From NCBI RefSeq assembly GCF_051842935.1, contig NZ_JBPXRR010000001.1, positions 2,418,001-2,482,000 of the forward strand: a stretch of DNA of 64,000 nt, in the 5' to 3' direction. A model generated the notes under the pieces. That model was given only the letters and a program-made list of their open reading frames with translations, did no database searches and was not told the origin of the DNA. Below are positions 1-8,248 of this stretch, in pieces (position 1 is the first letter of the stretch; each line of letters opens with the position of its first letter). This DNA is from Pseudalkalibacillus sp051842935 (GTDB lineage Bacteria; Bacillota; Bacilli; Bacillales; Fictibacillaceae). The translations under genes and the position numbers were made by a program.

Positions 1-152
1 GTCGGACAAGCTGTAATGCATGGTGCATCATAGCAATACAGGCAGCGGTTCGCTTCTTCAACCGCTTCCCTGTTCGTCAAAGCTGGCTCAACTTCATTAA
101 AATTACGGGACAAATCAGTCAATGAAATATGGAATTTATCCGTATTCGGCAA
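1..152 (-). CDS. preT: NAD-dependent dihydropyrimidine dehydrogenase PreT subunit, 5' fragment
   Basis: Only the first 50 codons lie in the window; the gene runs off the left edge. The start is TTG at 150-152, eight bases after an AAAGGGGG ribosome site. The peptide contains the cysteine-rich run CLYCYDAPCITACP, typical of the N-terminal Fe-S (Fer4_20) domain shared by glutamate synthase small subunits and PreT. The family passes electrons from NAD(P)H through FAD and Fe-S clusters to a partner. With the nitrilase just upstream on the same strand, the partner would be PreA, which reduces uracil or thymine. A GltD-like small chain is the alternative; the operon context favours PreT. The catalytic region is not visible. 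Confidence 0.7.
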   Translation of the reverse strand, partial: MPNTDKFHISLTDLSRNFNEVEPALTNREAVEEANRCLYCYDAPCITACP

Positions 153-212
153 TTGTAAGGCCCCCTTTAGGAGTAGTCTCGTTTATCCATTCTTTCGTCA
201 TGTAAAATTAAG

Positions 213-310
213 AAGCTGACTTGATCTTTGAGTAAACCATCACACACCTTTAAAGAAACTGACGTATTGTCATGGTGTGAAGGAAGTCTCTGCTTAGAAA
301 AAGTCAGCTT
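213..310 (-). other. Folded intercistronic RNA segment between the nitrilase gene and preT
   Basis: The 167-base gap between the nitrilase stop and the preT start is not random. On the minus strand AAGCTGACTT (301-310) pairs perfectly with AAGTCAGCTT (213-222). Inside, CACACC (274-279) pairs with GGTGTG (243-248), and at the tip TGAC-AATAC-GTCA (260-272) forms a hairpin. The three nested helices begin ten bases after the nitrilase stop. There is no strong U-run after the closing helix, so a simple terminator is unlikely. An mRNA processing or stability element, or a cis-regulatory RNA, is possible. No known family was recognised. Confidence 0.45.
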
Positions 311-319
311 ACGATTTAC

Positions 320-1210
320 TTATGGTAGTAATGCCGTCATTTCTCCATATGTTTCTGGTCGACGGTCACGATAAAATTGCCATAAATCCCGTACTTCACG
401 TATCATTTTCTTATTCATTTCACCAATGATTACTTCATCCTGATCACGACTGCCCATCGCAACAAAACTTCCTCGAGGGTCTACGAGGTAAGATTGTCCA
501 TAAAATTCTCCCATATTCCAGGGACCTTCTGTGCCGACACGATTGATCGCCCCGAGGTAATATCCGTTGGCGACCGCGTGTGCAGGTTGCTCAAGCTTCC
601 AAAGATATTCAGACAACCCTGCGACTGTTGCTGATGGATTGAAGACCACCTCAGCCCCTTTCAATCCAAGGAGTCGTGCTCCTTCAGGAAAATGACGGTC
701 ATAACAAATATAGACACCCACTTTTGCGAATGCGGTATCAAATACCGGGTAGCCCATGTTCCCCGGCTTGAAATAGTATTTTTCCCAGAATCCGCAGCCT
801 TCGTCTCCTACTTTTACATGAGGGATGTGCTGTTTTCTGTATTTTCCAAGGTAGGATCCATCTGCATCAATGACAGCAGCCGTATTGTAATAGGTTGCGA
901 TGCCTTCTCGTTCATAGATGGGAAGGACGATGACGACACCTAACTCCCGGGCAAGTGACATGAATTGTGCAGTGGTTGGTCCGTTTGGAATTTCTTCAGC
1001 AGAGTCATACCATTTCGAATTTTGTTCTGCGCAAAAATAAGGACCATAAAAGATCTCCTGCAAGCAGATGATCTGCGCACCTTTCTCGGCAGCTTCCCGA
1101 ACCAGTTTAATGTGCTTTTCAATCGATTTTTCCTTATGAACAGATACCGGCTCATTCCCGTCTACGTCATGTTTTGCCTGGATCAACCCAATCTTCACTA
1201 AATCTGACAT
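320..1210 (-). CDS. Nitrilase-superfamily amidohydrolase, probable beta-ureidopropionase
   Basis: A 296-residue carbon-nitrogen hydrolase. The Glu-Lys-Cys triad is visible: Glu in CLQEIFYGPYFC near residue 53, Lys in GKYRKQHIPH near 125, and Cys in VYICYDRHFPEGAR near 170. Length and motifs fit N-carbamoyl-beta-alanine amidohydrolase, the last step of reductive pyrimidine breakdown (N-carbamoyl-beta-alanine to beta-alanine, CO2 and ammonia). N-carbamoylputrescine amidase is the close alternative. The PreT-like gene immediately downstream on the same strand supports the pyrimidine role. The ATG start follows an AAAGGAGGAATTG ribosome site. It is cytosolic, with no signal peptide. Confidence 0.8.
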   Translation of the reverse strand: MSDLVKIGLIQAKHDVDGNEPVSVHKEKSIEKHIKLVREAAEKGAQIICLQEIFYGPYFCAEQNSKWYDSAEEIPNGPTTAQFMSLARELGVVIVLPIYEREGIATYYNTAAVIDADGSYLGKYRKQHIPHVKVGDEGCGFWEKYYFKPGNMGYPVFDTAFAKVGVYICYDRHFPEGARLLGLKGAEVVFNPSATVAGLSEYLWKLEQPAHAVANGYYLGAINRVGTEGPWNMGEFYGQSYLVDPRGSFVAMGSRDQDEVIIGEMNKKMIREVRDLWQFYRDRRPETYGEMTALLP

Positions 1211-1651
1211 TCACAATTCCTCCTTTAAAAATCTGAATTGATATGTAGTGTTTCATTGAAAACATGCTATTTTGACAGAATTATTTGAATCTTAAGTCTA
1301 TTTTACGATGTCGAAAGAAAGTTTACATTTGACATAGTGTCAAAAAATGATTTTAGCTTGTTGTTCATTCTGTAAAAGTCGATGGATAAAAATGGGGAAT
1401 TATGGGCTAATTGATGATGATTTTCAGTGGTGATGGGGTGGTGTGGTTTCGCCTGGTTAGATGTAGAAACAGGCTCTGTAAAGCAAAACATATCATACCT
1501 ATTCTGAGAAGATTGTAGAAATTTTTCCGAAATAAACTGTTTTTTTGTCGTTTCGTTCATTTTTGATGAAATGCTCTCCCTCTTTTTAACTTTGTGTTAA
1601 AGTTAGAAGAAAATTGTACCATTTCTACCGGGGATAGGAGATGTTCGTGCA
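1211..1651. other. Gene-free control region with two short perfect palindromes
   Basis: This 441-base, AT-rich gap separates the pyrimidine operon (minus) from the YdcZ gene (plus). It holds TTTGACA-TAG-TGTCAAA at 1328-1344 and TAACTTT-GTGTT-AAAGTTA at 1587-1605. Both are 7-bp-arm inverted repeats of a size suited to dimeric repressors. The first carries a TTGACA on each strand, so it could overlap a -35 element. The second lies about 45 bases before the YdcZ start. No regulator gene is adjacent. An 85-codon open frame across 1303-1560 lacks a ribosome site and was not called. Confidence 0.4.
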
Positions 1652-2086
1652 ATGAACTGGATCATTATCATAACCGTATTCATGGGCGGTGTGGCGGTCG
1701 CTGTCCAAGCAAGCATAAACGGTGGACTCGGAAAACAGATCGGTGTTATTGAAGGTGCATTCCTGTCATTTTTGATTGGGACAGTTTCGCTGCTGATCAT
1801 TATGCTTGTCTTTGGAAAGGGGAATATCCTCCAAGCAAGCACGGTTCCAAAGTGGCAACTTACCGGAGGAATCCTTGGAGCATTCTATGTATATACGATG
1901 GTCTTATCAGTGCCAAGAATTGGCGTAGCTGCTGTTCTGGTCACTGTGATCGCCGCTCAACTTATCGCAAGTTCTTTAATCGATCATTTCGGACTTCTAG
2001 GTGTTAAACAGATCCCGATTGATGGTCAACGGATATTCGGCTTCATCTTATTACTTGCAGCGCTCTTTTTCATAACAAAAAAATAA
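1652..2086 (+). CDS. DMT-superfamily YdcZ/DUF606 membrane protein
   Basis: A 144-residue, very hydrophobic protein with about five membrane-spanning stretches, beginning with a TM helix that contains FMGGVAVAVQASINGGLGKQ. The VQASINGGLG and AQLIASSLIDHFG stretches are typical of the YdcZ (DUF606, EamE-like) family, small half-size relatives of drug/metabolite exporters that often act in pairs. Only one copy is present here, and the substrate is not predictable. A GGAG site sits 11 bases before the ATG; an in-frame GTG two codons upstream is a possible alternative. The gene stands alone and is followed by a terminator. Confidence 0.8.
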   Translation: MNWIIIITVFMGGVAVAVQASINGGLGKQIGVIEGAFLSFLIGTVSLLIIMLVFGKGNILQASTVPKWQLTGGILGAFYVYTMVLSVPRIGVAAVLVTVIAAQLIASSLIDHFGLLGVKQIPIDGQRIFGFILLLAALFFITKK

Positions 2087-2103
2087 TAATACATATCTAA
2101 AGG

Positions 2104-2131
2104 GAGCCCTAAGCTTAAGGGCTCTTTTTTT
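2104..2131 (+). terminator. Rho-independent terminator after the YdcZ gene
   Basis: GAGCCCT pairs with AGGGCTC across a 7-base loop and is followed by seven T residues. Confidence 0.9.
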
Positions 2132-2253
2132 ATTGGCGGTTTTCGTAAATTCTGTTGATCTTGATTTCCGATCTAGGTGCTCGAAATGCATACTTGTTTC
2201 AAATATTTGGAAGGATAATCAGTAACGTTATGTATGGTAAAGGAGCTTTTCTA

Positions 2254-3813
2254 ATGAGACTGAGACGACATTGGCAAAAGCAAGCGAAACAAAACCAGAA
2301 GGATTCTAACAACTCTAATACTAATCAGGAAAAAACCGAACTCTCAACGGACCTGAAAAAAAACGAAACGGCCTTGAAGGATATATTTGTAGATTGCCAG
2401 GACATCGTCTATCACACGTATCAATATAGTAAAGAGTTCAAAGAACAGGCTTTGGTCGTTTTCTGTGAAACGATTGTACAGAATGAAAAGGCGAATCTAT
2501 TGAAAGAGGTCATGCAAGACCTCGTGACCCATGAAGTCGGTCCAGCAACTGAAGTAGACCTATTTGATGTCAAACGGTTCTTCATCAAACATGGTGTAAG
2601 TTCTCGAGCTTTTGAATTGGTCGAAATGCAAGAAGAAGTCCGCGACAAGATACTTGAAGGTCATATCGTCATCCTTTTCCATAATTGGAACAAAGCATTG
2701 GCCTTCGATGTGTTTTCAGTCGAAAAGAGATCGGTTGGCGAGCCTCAGAATGAAGTGTCGATCATCGGTCCACGCGAAGGTACGATCGAAAATCTGACAA
2801 AGAACATCGGGCTGATTCGGTCACGGTTGAAAACCGAGAAATTGAAATTTACGATAAAAAATCTCGGAAACAATACAAAATCGAAAGCTGCCTATGCTTA
2901 CCTGGAAGGCGCTGTACCAGAAGATACGTTAAAAGAGTTCAAAAAGAAATTTGAAAAAGTCAATGAAGAAGAAATTCTGGAAACCTCCTATTTCGCTGAG
3001 CTTTTTGAAGACTCGACGTTTTCTCCTTTTCCGCAATATCGGACGACCGAACGACCGGATGTTGCCGTATCAGCTTTATTAGAAGGGAAAATCATCGCCT
3101 TATTGGACGGGACACCGACCATTTTGATTTGTCCTGGCTTATTTACGGAGTTTTTCCAATCCCCTTCTGATTATTATCAAAGAACGATTTTTTCATCACT
3201 GATCCGCTCGCTTCGGATTATCGGCTTCATTATCAGTCTGACGTTACCGAGTATTTATATCGCTTTGTCCACTTTCCATACCGAATTGATCCCAACCGTG
3301 TTGTTGATGGCGATCTTGGATACACGTGAAGGCATGCCTTTTCCAGCCTTAGTAGAAGCACTTATCATGATCTTCTTTTTCGAATTGCTCCAAGAAGCGG
3401 GGTTACGGTTGCCCAGACCGATCGGTTCAGCAGTCAGTATTGTCGGTGCTTTGGTCATTGGAGACGCAGCCATCAATGCCGGAATCGCGTCTCCAATGAT
3501 GGTCGTAGTTGTCGCACTGACAGGGATTGCGTCTTTCTCAATCCCACAATACGACTTTGGGACGTCCGCACGTATTCTCCGAATACCATTGATGTTTGCT
3601 GCCGCGGTATTGGGCGGATTCGGATTGATGATCGGTTTTCTGCTCATCTACTTACATTTAGCTGGTCTACGTTCATTGGGGCAGCCGTATTTCGCACCGC
3701 TTGGTCCTATCCGAAGAGGTGTGTTATACGAATTCCTTTTCCGCTCACCATTATCAGTTCAATTAAGACGACATCAACGTGATGATTTAAGCCCGAATTC
3801 CAAAATGAAATAA
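2254..3813 (+). CDS. Spore germination receptor A subunit (GerA family)
   Basis: A 519-residue A subunit of a GerA-type nutrient germinant receptor, located in the spore inner membrane. The N-terminal half is hydrophilic (ligand-sensing region, with the family stretch LLDGTPTILICPGLFTEF near 320-340). The C-terminal half has about five TM segments, including TREGMPFPALVEALIM. The open frame extends upstream, but the ATG at 2254 has an AAAGGAG site eight bases before it and is preferred. The genes for the C, D and B subunits follow closely. Expression in the forespore (sigma G) is expected, but no clear sigma G promoter could be picked out. Confidence 0.93.
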   Translation: MRLRRHWQKQAKQNQKDSNNSNTNQEKTELSTDLKKNETALKDIFVDCQDIVYHTYQYSKEFKEQALVVFCETIVQNEKANLLKEVMQDLVTHEVGPATEVDLFDVKRFFIKHGVSSRAFELVEMQEEVRDKILEGHIVILFHNWNKALAFDVFSVEKRSVGEPQNEVSIIGPREGTIENLTKNIGLIRSRLKTEKLKFTIKNLGNNTKSKAAYAYLEGAVPEDTLKEFKKKFEKVNEEEILETSYFAELFEDSTFSPFPQYRTTERPDVAVSALLEGKIIALLDGTPTILICPGLFTEFFQSPSDYYQRTIFSSLIRSLRIIGFIISLTLPSIYIALSTFHTELIPTVLLMAILDTREGMPFPALVEALIMIFFFELLQEAGLRLPRPIGSAVSIVGALVIGDAAINAGIASPMMVVVVALTGIASFSIPQYDFGTSARILRIPLMFAAAVLGGFGLMIGFLLIYLHLAGLRSLGQPYFAPLGPIRRGVLYEFLFRSPLSVQLRRHQRDDLSPNSKMK

Positions 3814-3825
3814 GGTGTTTTAGTG

Positions 3826-4983
3826 ATGTATTGTAGAAAGTGGATTGCCATATGTTTGTTGTTCAGCTCCACTTTTTTATTAAGCGGATGCTGGGATCAT
3901 AAAGAATTGCCGATTTATGGTTTCGTTCAAGCGATTGCTCTTGATCTTTCTGAGGAAAATGAGAACATGCTTGAATTGACAACTCAATTCATCAAACCTG
4001 CCCCCAAGATCGGAAGTGCAGGCGGAGGTGGCGATAAAGCGTTCGTAAACATTGAAACCCGTGGTGACAGCGCATTTGAAGCGATCCGAGATATTACGAA
4101 TCGTTTAGGTCGAAAAGCTCAATGGAGTCACACGAGAATCATCTTAATCAGTGACGAACTAGCAGAATCTAGGCATATCGGTGAGATGCTCGAATTTTTC
4201 TATCGAGATCATGAGCCCCGTCTGTTGATCAATGTAGGGGTTACAGAAGGAAAAGCGAAAGAATATTTGGAAGGCAAACCGTTTATTGAAAACACGATGA
4301 GTCAACAATTGAAAGAAGTAGGTAAAGCTGCACACAGATTCAGTTCCAAAACAATGGAAGTGAACCTTTTATCATTAGGTAGGCAAATGAACAGCGAATT
4401 ACAAACGAGCAAAATGCCCTACTATAAACAATCTGAGGAAGGTGAGCCTTTTGTATCTGGACTTGCCACTTTTCGAAAGGGAAAAATGACCGGGCAAATT
4501 ACTCCACTCCAAACGGAAGCATTGCTCATGCTGTTGAACGAATATGGATCCGGTATCGTTGAAATACCTTGTAAGAATGATGCTGGATTAAAGGAAACCG
4601 TTGAAGTAGCCAGTGCTAAAACTAAAATGAACACTCAAGCTAAGGAGCAGGAAACTTCCGTCCAGATTGCCATCACGCTTGAGGGAAGTATCGGTGAATT
4701 GAAATGCACGTCAATTGATAAAAGTGAAAAGGTCGATCAATACAACAAAAAAGTGGAGAAAGTCGTCTTAGACAATGTGGAACAAACACTTAAACAGATA
4801 CAAGAGGATCAAATCGACCTAATCGGCCTTGGGAATGAAATCTATCGTAAGGATCCGAAACAATGGATGAAGATCAAAAAAGAGTGGCCACAAATTTTCA
4901 GTAAAGTGGATTTCGATGTCAAAGTGAGCATGAACATCGTTAACTCCGGAGCAGACATTGGCAAACCATTTTTTAAAGAATAA
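3826..4983 (+). CDS. Spore germination receptor C subunit, lipoprotein (GerC family)
   Basis: A 385-residue Ger(x)C protein. The N-terminus is a lipoprotein signal ending in FLLSGC, with the lipidated Cys near residue 20 followed by WDHKELP, the family signature. The mature protein would be anchored on the outer face of the spore inner membrane. ATG 3826 lies eight bases after AAGGTG. A GTG one codon earlier is too close to the ribosome site. It starts 12 bases after the A-subunit stop and is followed after 12 bases by the small D gene, so all are probably one transcript. Confidence 0.92.
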   Translation: MYCRKWIAICLLFSSTFLLSGCWDHKELPIYGFVQAIALDLSEENENMLELTTQFIKPAPKIGSAGGGGDKAFVNIETRGDSAFEAIRDITNRLGRKAQWSHTRIILISDELAESRHIGEMLEFFYRDHEPRLLINVGVTEGKAKEYLEGKPFIENTMSQQLKEVGKAAHRFSSKTMEVNLLSLGRQMNSELQTSKMPYYKQSEEGEPFVSGLATFRKGKMTGQITPLQTEALLMLLNEYGSGIVEIPCKNDAGLKETVEVASAKTKMNTQAKEQETSVQIAITLEGSIGELKCTSIDKSEKVDQYNKKVEKVVLDNVEQTLKQIQEDQIDLIGLGNEIYRKDPKQWMKIKKEWPQIFSKVDFDVKVSMNIVNSGADIGKPFFKE

Positions 4984-4995
4984 GAGGTGTTGAGG

Positions 4996-5232
4996 ATGTC
5001 CGAACACATAATCATTATGGTGATTGTCTACCTGCTATTGGGGTATACCCGTCTATTGGATCGGACGAAGCATCAACGTAAAGAAAACATCTTTTATATG
5101 GGTGTCCTTCTCCTCTCCTTCTATTTAAGCCTTCTGTTCGTTACAGGGACAGATGGATTTAACTTAAATGACCTTTTGGATTGGCCATTCGAGATGCCCG
5201 CCAGGGGAATATTGAAATTTTTCACCTCTTAA
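4996..5232 (+). CDS. Small two-TM germination receptor D-type subunit
   Basis: A 78-residue membrane protein with two hydrophobic segments, around residues 4-18 (IIIMVIVYLLLGY) and 34-50 (FYMGVLLLSFYLSLLFV), joined by a basic loop. Position between the C and B genes, size and topology match the D subunits described for some Bacillus Ger receptors, which modulate germination. ATG 4996 is six bases after GAGGTG; in-frame GTG and TTG codons just upstream overlap the ribosome site. Identification rests on size, topology and context, because the sequence has no motif I recognise. Confidence 0.75.
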   Translation: MSEHIIIMVIVYLLLGYTRLLDRTKHQRKENIFYMGVLLLSFYLSLLFVTGTDGFNLNDLLDWPFEMPARGILKFFTS

Positions 5233-5250
5233 AATTAAGGGTGGTATACC

Positions 5251-6345
5251 ATGCGTAAAGTTGAATCAGTCGGCAATTGGCAGATCATCATTTTATTTCA
5301 AGCATTCATTACCGGGTCCTCTATCCTCAATATTCAAGGACCTTTGATTGGTATTGCCCAAAATGGGGCATGGATCTCCATCCTGATCATCAACGCTTTC
5401 TCTTTTCTTATCCTGGCCCTGATCTTACGTCTCCATGAACGCTACCCTGATGAATCCTATATCCAGTACTCAAAAAAACTATTAGGGAAACCACTGGCGT
5501 TAATCCTTGGCGTACCATTCTTATTGCTCTTGTTTCACTTCAACGCAAACATCACCTATGGAATGGGGCAGTTCTTCACGACTTCGATGATGAAAGAAAC
5601 GCCATTGTATGTGTTTCATTTTCTCATATTGATGGTGGCTGGATTGACGGTCCGATCAGGTGTCGAAGTGATGGCTAGGATGTTCAACGGGCTTCTCTTC
5701 TTCGTCCTCTTCATTATCTTGATGATTTTCCTTTTGAACATCACACATTATCATCCGGAATTCCTATTGCCAGTCGTTCCGGACGGTTGGAAGCCGGTCA
5801 TACACGGAGCTTATGTCGGGTTTGGATTCCCCTATATGGACATCATGTATTTTGCGATGATCTTACCTTTTTTAAAAATGGAAAAGGATAAGCCCTTCAA
5901 ACGGTGGATGTATGCGGGACTCTTATTCAATGGATTGATTCTCGCCTTTACCATTGTTGCATCCATTATGATTCTTGGGCCGATTGCTATGAGTGAGAAG
6001 TTTCCGATCTATCAAGCTGCAAGAATCATTGAAATCGGTGAGATCATCCAGCGGGTTGAATCGGTTTTTGGAATGGCTCTGATCATCGGATCTTACATGA
6101 AGATCACCTTGATGCTCTTCATCATCAATGAGGTGATGACGCAGTTGTTCAATCTGTCTGACAAACGGGCATTCGTCTTCCCGAACGCTCTCCTTGTCTT
6201 CCTCTTCTCCTTGACGATGTATGAAAATGAAGTGGAGCTAGGGGAAAGCGGTTCGATCATGGAAACTATTCTCGCGTTCTTCTTAGCTTTCGTCCCACTC
6301 GTCATTGTTACAATCAGGAGTCTTTTTAAAAGGCAGTCTTCATAA
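5251..6345 (+). CDS. Spore germination receptor B subunit, permease-like (GerB family)
   Basis: A 364-residue integral membrane protein with about ten TM helices. It belongs to the spore germination permease branch of the amino acid-polyamine-organocation superfamily. The first helix region (QIIILFQAFITGSSILN) and the following VGFGFPYMDIMYF segment are family-like. In GerA-type receptors the B subunit is thought to bind the germinant. It begins 18 bases after the D gene with an AAGGGTGG site and closes the operon. No hairpin terminator is obvious directly after the stop. Confidence 0.92.
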   Translation: MRKVESVGNWQIIILFQAFITGSSILNIQGPLIGIAQNGAWISILIINAFSFLILALILRLHERYPDESYIQYSKKLLGKPLALILGVPFLLLLFHFNANITYGMGQFFTTSMMKETPLYVFHFLILMVAGLTVRSGVEVMARMFNGLLFFVLFIILMIFLLNITHYHPEFLLPVVPDGWKPVIHGAYVGFGFPYMDIMYFAMILPFLKMEKDKPFKRWMYAGLLFNGLILAFTIVASIMILGPIAMSEKFPIYQAARIIEIGEIIQRVESVFGMALIIGSYMKITLMLFIINEVMTQLFNLSDKRAFVFPNALLVFLFSLTMYENEVELGESGSIMETILAFFLAFVPLVIVTIRSLFKRQSS

Positions 6346-6373
6346 AGATTTAATTTTTGAGATGGAGGTTGTC

Positions 6374-6382
6374 TGATATACT
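6374..6382 (+). promoter_or_regulatory. Extended -10 promoter element for the VOC gene
   Basis: TGATATACT is an extended -10 (TG-n-TATACT) 28 bases before the start codon. There is no good -35 match, which is tolerated with extended -10 promoters. Confidence 0.45.
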
Positions 6383-6409
6383 TTATTTAAAAGTAAAGGA
6401 GTGTTGAAA

Positions 6410-6808
6410 GTGGCAAATTTATACCCATACATATTCAGTGAGGATGCTCGCAAGCAAGCCGAATTTTATGCCTATGCTTTGAACGGTGAGGTCGTCAGTG
6501 TACAAACATTTGAACAAGCTCCTAATGTCGATGAGTCCATCAAAGATAAAGTCATGCACCTGACGCTGAGTGCTGCCGATCAGATCTTTTTCATGGCAGA
6601 TGCAGTGCAAGAGCCAGTTCGATTAGGGACACAAATCAATTTGGTTCTCGAATATAAAACAGAACAAGAAGCACATGTTGTTTTCCAAAAGCTTTCAGAA
6701 GACGGCAAAGTATTAATGCCATTTGAAAAGATGTTCTGGGGAGCAATGTTCGGTCGGGTAGAAGATAAATTCGGCCTGACGTGGCAGATTTCAACGGAAC
6801 ACGATTAA
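6410..6808 (+). CDS. VOC/PhnB-like glyoxalase-fold protein
   Basis: A 132-residue protein of the PhnB/YjdN type in the vicinal oxygen chelate superfamily. It has the pattern LYPYIFSEDARKQAEFYAYA at the start and WGAMFGRVEDKFGLTWQIS at the end. Function in this subgroup is mostly unknown. The GTG at 6410 is eight bases after TAAAGGAG and gives the family-typical N-terminus; the upstream TTG and GTG codons lie inside or against the ribosome site. It is a single gene with its own promoter-like element and a shared terminator. Confidence 0.8.
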   Translation: MANLYPYIFSEDARKQAEFYAYALNGEVVSVQTFEQAPNVDESIKDKVMHLTLSAADQIFFMADAVQEPVRLGTQINLVLEYKTEQEAHVVFQKLSEDGKVLMPFEKMFWGAMFGRVEDKFGLTWQISTEHD

Positions 6809-6821
6809 TAAGATGTAAAAA

Positions 6822-6846
6822 ACGGACCTGGCCAGGTCCGTTTTTT
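6822..6846. terminator. Bidirectional terminator between convergent genes
   Basis: CGGACCT-GGCC-AGGTCCG is flanked by A-runs and T-runs, serving the VOC gene (plus) and the MscS gene (minus). Confidence 0.9.
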
Positions 6847-6849
6847 CGT

Positions 6850-7980
6850 TCATTTGTTATTGTTATCGAGATAGCTCGAGATGAGTTTCTGGTCTATGCT
6901 ACGAACATGCAGATCTCTTTGTGGAAAAGGAATCTCGATGTTGTTTTTGTTCAAAAGATGATAGATTCTGAAGTTCAGATTACTCTTGATCTGGATGACA
7001 TATTCCGGATTGGAGATCCAGATGAATAATTCAAAATCGAGAGATGAATCGCCAAAGCCCGTGAAGTTCACATAAGGAGGCGGCTGCATCAATACGGTTT
7101 CTGATGCTTCAAACTCCTCCTGAGCAGCTTCCAACAAGACTTCCCTCACCTGCTCGACGTCAGAGCCGTAGGCGACACCAATCGGAATGACGAGTCGTAG
7201 CCTAGGGTCACCATACGACCGGTTGACGACCTCTTCTTCTAGGAAATAGGAATTCGGCATGATAATCCGTTCATTATCAAGCGTCCGGATGATCGTCGCT
7301 CGCATGTTGATTTTCTCGATATCACCGATTACATCGTTAATGATGACGCGGTCTCCTACCTTGATTGGACGTTCGAACAAAATAATCAGACCAGAGATGA
7401 AGTTGGAGGCGATGTTCTGCATTCCAAACCCGATACCGACACCAAGAACACCTGCAAATACGGTCAGCGCACTCATATCAATTCCGACAGTCGTAAAACT
7501 GATCAAAATCGCAAAGACCATGATGATATAGTGGAAAATCCGGTTGAACGTAAACCGGAGACCACGGTCCAGTTGATACCTGTCATAAACGTTTGGTAGC
7601 AAGAACTGAGTAATCACTTTAGACGTCCGATTCGCAAAGGAAATGATCAACACAGCGAGAAGAATCAAAAAGAATGAAACGTCAACCTTCCCAATTGAAA
7701 AGATACTGCCAAACATCCAGCCCGCATCCGCAAAGTAAATGAGCACGAAAACGATGATGCCGTAAGTCGTCACCCAATTCGTAATCGACTTTAATGCTGG
7801 ACCGAGCCGATTTTGAAATCGTTCGCTCTTCTCTTCTGCTTTATGTAATGAATAGATGATGACTGAACGTACGATGAACATGAACAATACGAAACCGAAG
7901 AAGATGAGTGTATCTATCCAATCAAAGTGAGACAGAAACTTCTCCCATTCCACACCGAAGTTGATTGTTGAACCGACCAT
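6850..7980 (-). CDS. MscS-family small-conductance mechanosensitive channel
   Basis: A 376-residue protein with four N-terminal TM segments and then the MscS pore helix and beta domain. GVLGVGIGFGMQNIASNFISG is the glycine/alanine-rich pore-lining helix near 180-200, followed by the signature LFERPIKVGDRVIIND. It releases solutes on hypo-osmotic shock from the cytoplasmic membrane. The C-terminal cage is short, as in Bacillus YkuT/YhdY-type members. The ribosome site is GGTGA. It is transcribed alone, convergent with the VOC gene. Confidence 0.92.
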   Translation of the reverse strand: MVGSTINFGVEWEKFLSHFDWIDTLIFFGFVLFMFIVRSVIIYSLHKAEEKSERFQNRLGPALKSITNWVTTYGIIVFVLIYFADAGWMFGSIFSIGKVDVSFFLILLAVLIISFANRTSKVITQFLLPNVYDRYQLDRGLRFTFNRIFHYIIMVFAILISFTTVGIDMSALTVFAGVLGVGIGFGMQNIASNFISGLIILFERPIKVGDRVIINDVIGDIEKINMRATIIRTLDNERIIMPNSYFLEEEVVNRSYGDPRLRLVIPIGVAYGSDVEQVREVLLEAAQEEFEASETVLMQPPPYVNFTGFGDSSLDFELFIWISNPEYVIQIKSNLNFRIYHLLNKNNIEIPFPQRDLHVRSIDQKLISSYLDNNNK

Positions 7981-8064
7981 ACTTTCACCATCCCCTATAC
8001 AGCCTCAAATTAATGTTAGATAATCTCAAGTGTATCATAAGATGGAAATGAACAAAGTCGTTGA

Positions 8065-8172
8065 AGTGCCAGGTACCTTCTCACTCCCCTTGTGTACCAA
8101 CGGGTCTAAAAAGGTACCTGGCACCATCCCCAATCCCTTGCGGTTGTTGGGTTCTACTGACGTACCTGGTAC
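8065..8172. repeat. GGTACCTGGCACC-type dispersed repeat cluster (copy 1)
   Basis: AGTGCCAGGTACC at 8065-8077, its inverted form GGTACCTGGCACC at 8113-8125, and GTACCTGGTAC at 8162-8172. The spacing is about 48 bases. The arms can pair, so the unit may form a large hairpin. Related clusters occur at 24554, 26127 and 37442. It fills most of the gap between the divergent MscS and sigma-factor genes. Confidence 0.8.
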
Positions 8173-8185
8173 GAATCTGTAGTTC

Positions 8186-8216
8186 GTAACAACTTTTGAG
8201 GCTTTGTTGAGGTATT
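8186..8216 (+). promoter_or_regulatory. Possible autoregulated ECF promoter
   Basis: GTAACAACTTT followed after about 14 bases by GGTATTAC resembles the AAC-type -35 and GTA-type -10 used by many ECF sigma factors, at the right distance from the sigma gene. No other copy is available for comparison, so this is tentative. Confidence 0.25.
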
Positions 8217-8248
8217 ACATATGAGAAAGATAAAAGGGGCGATCCCAT

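Noticed and set aside
1303..1560. 85-codon minus-strand open frame
   Set aside because: No ribosome site, AT-rich intergenic composition, contains palindromes.
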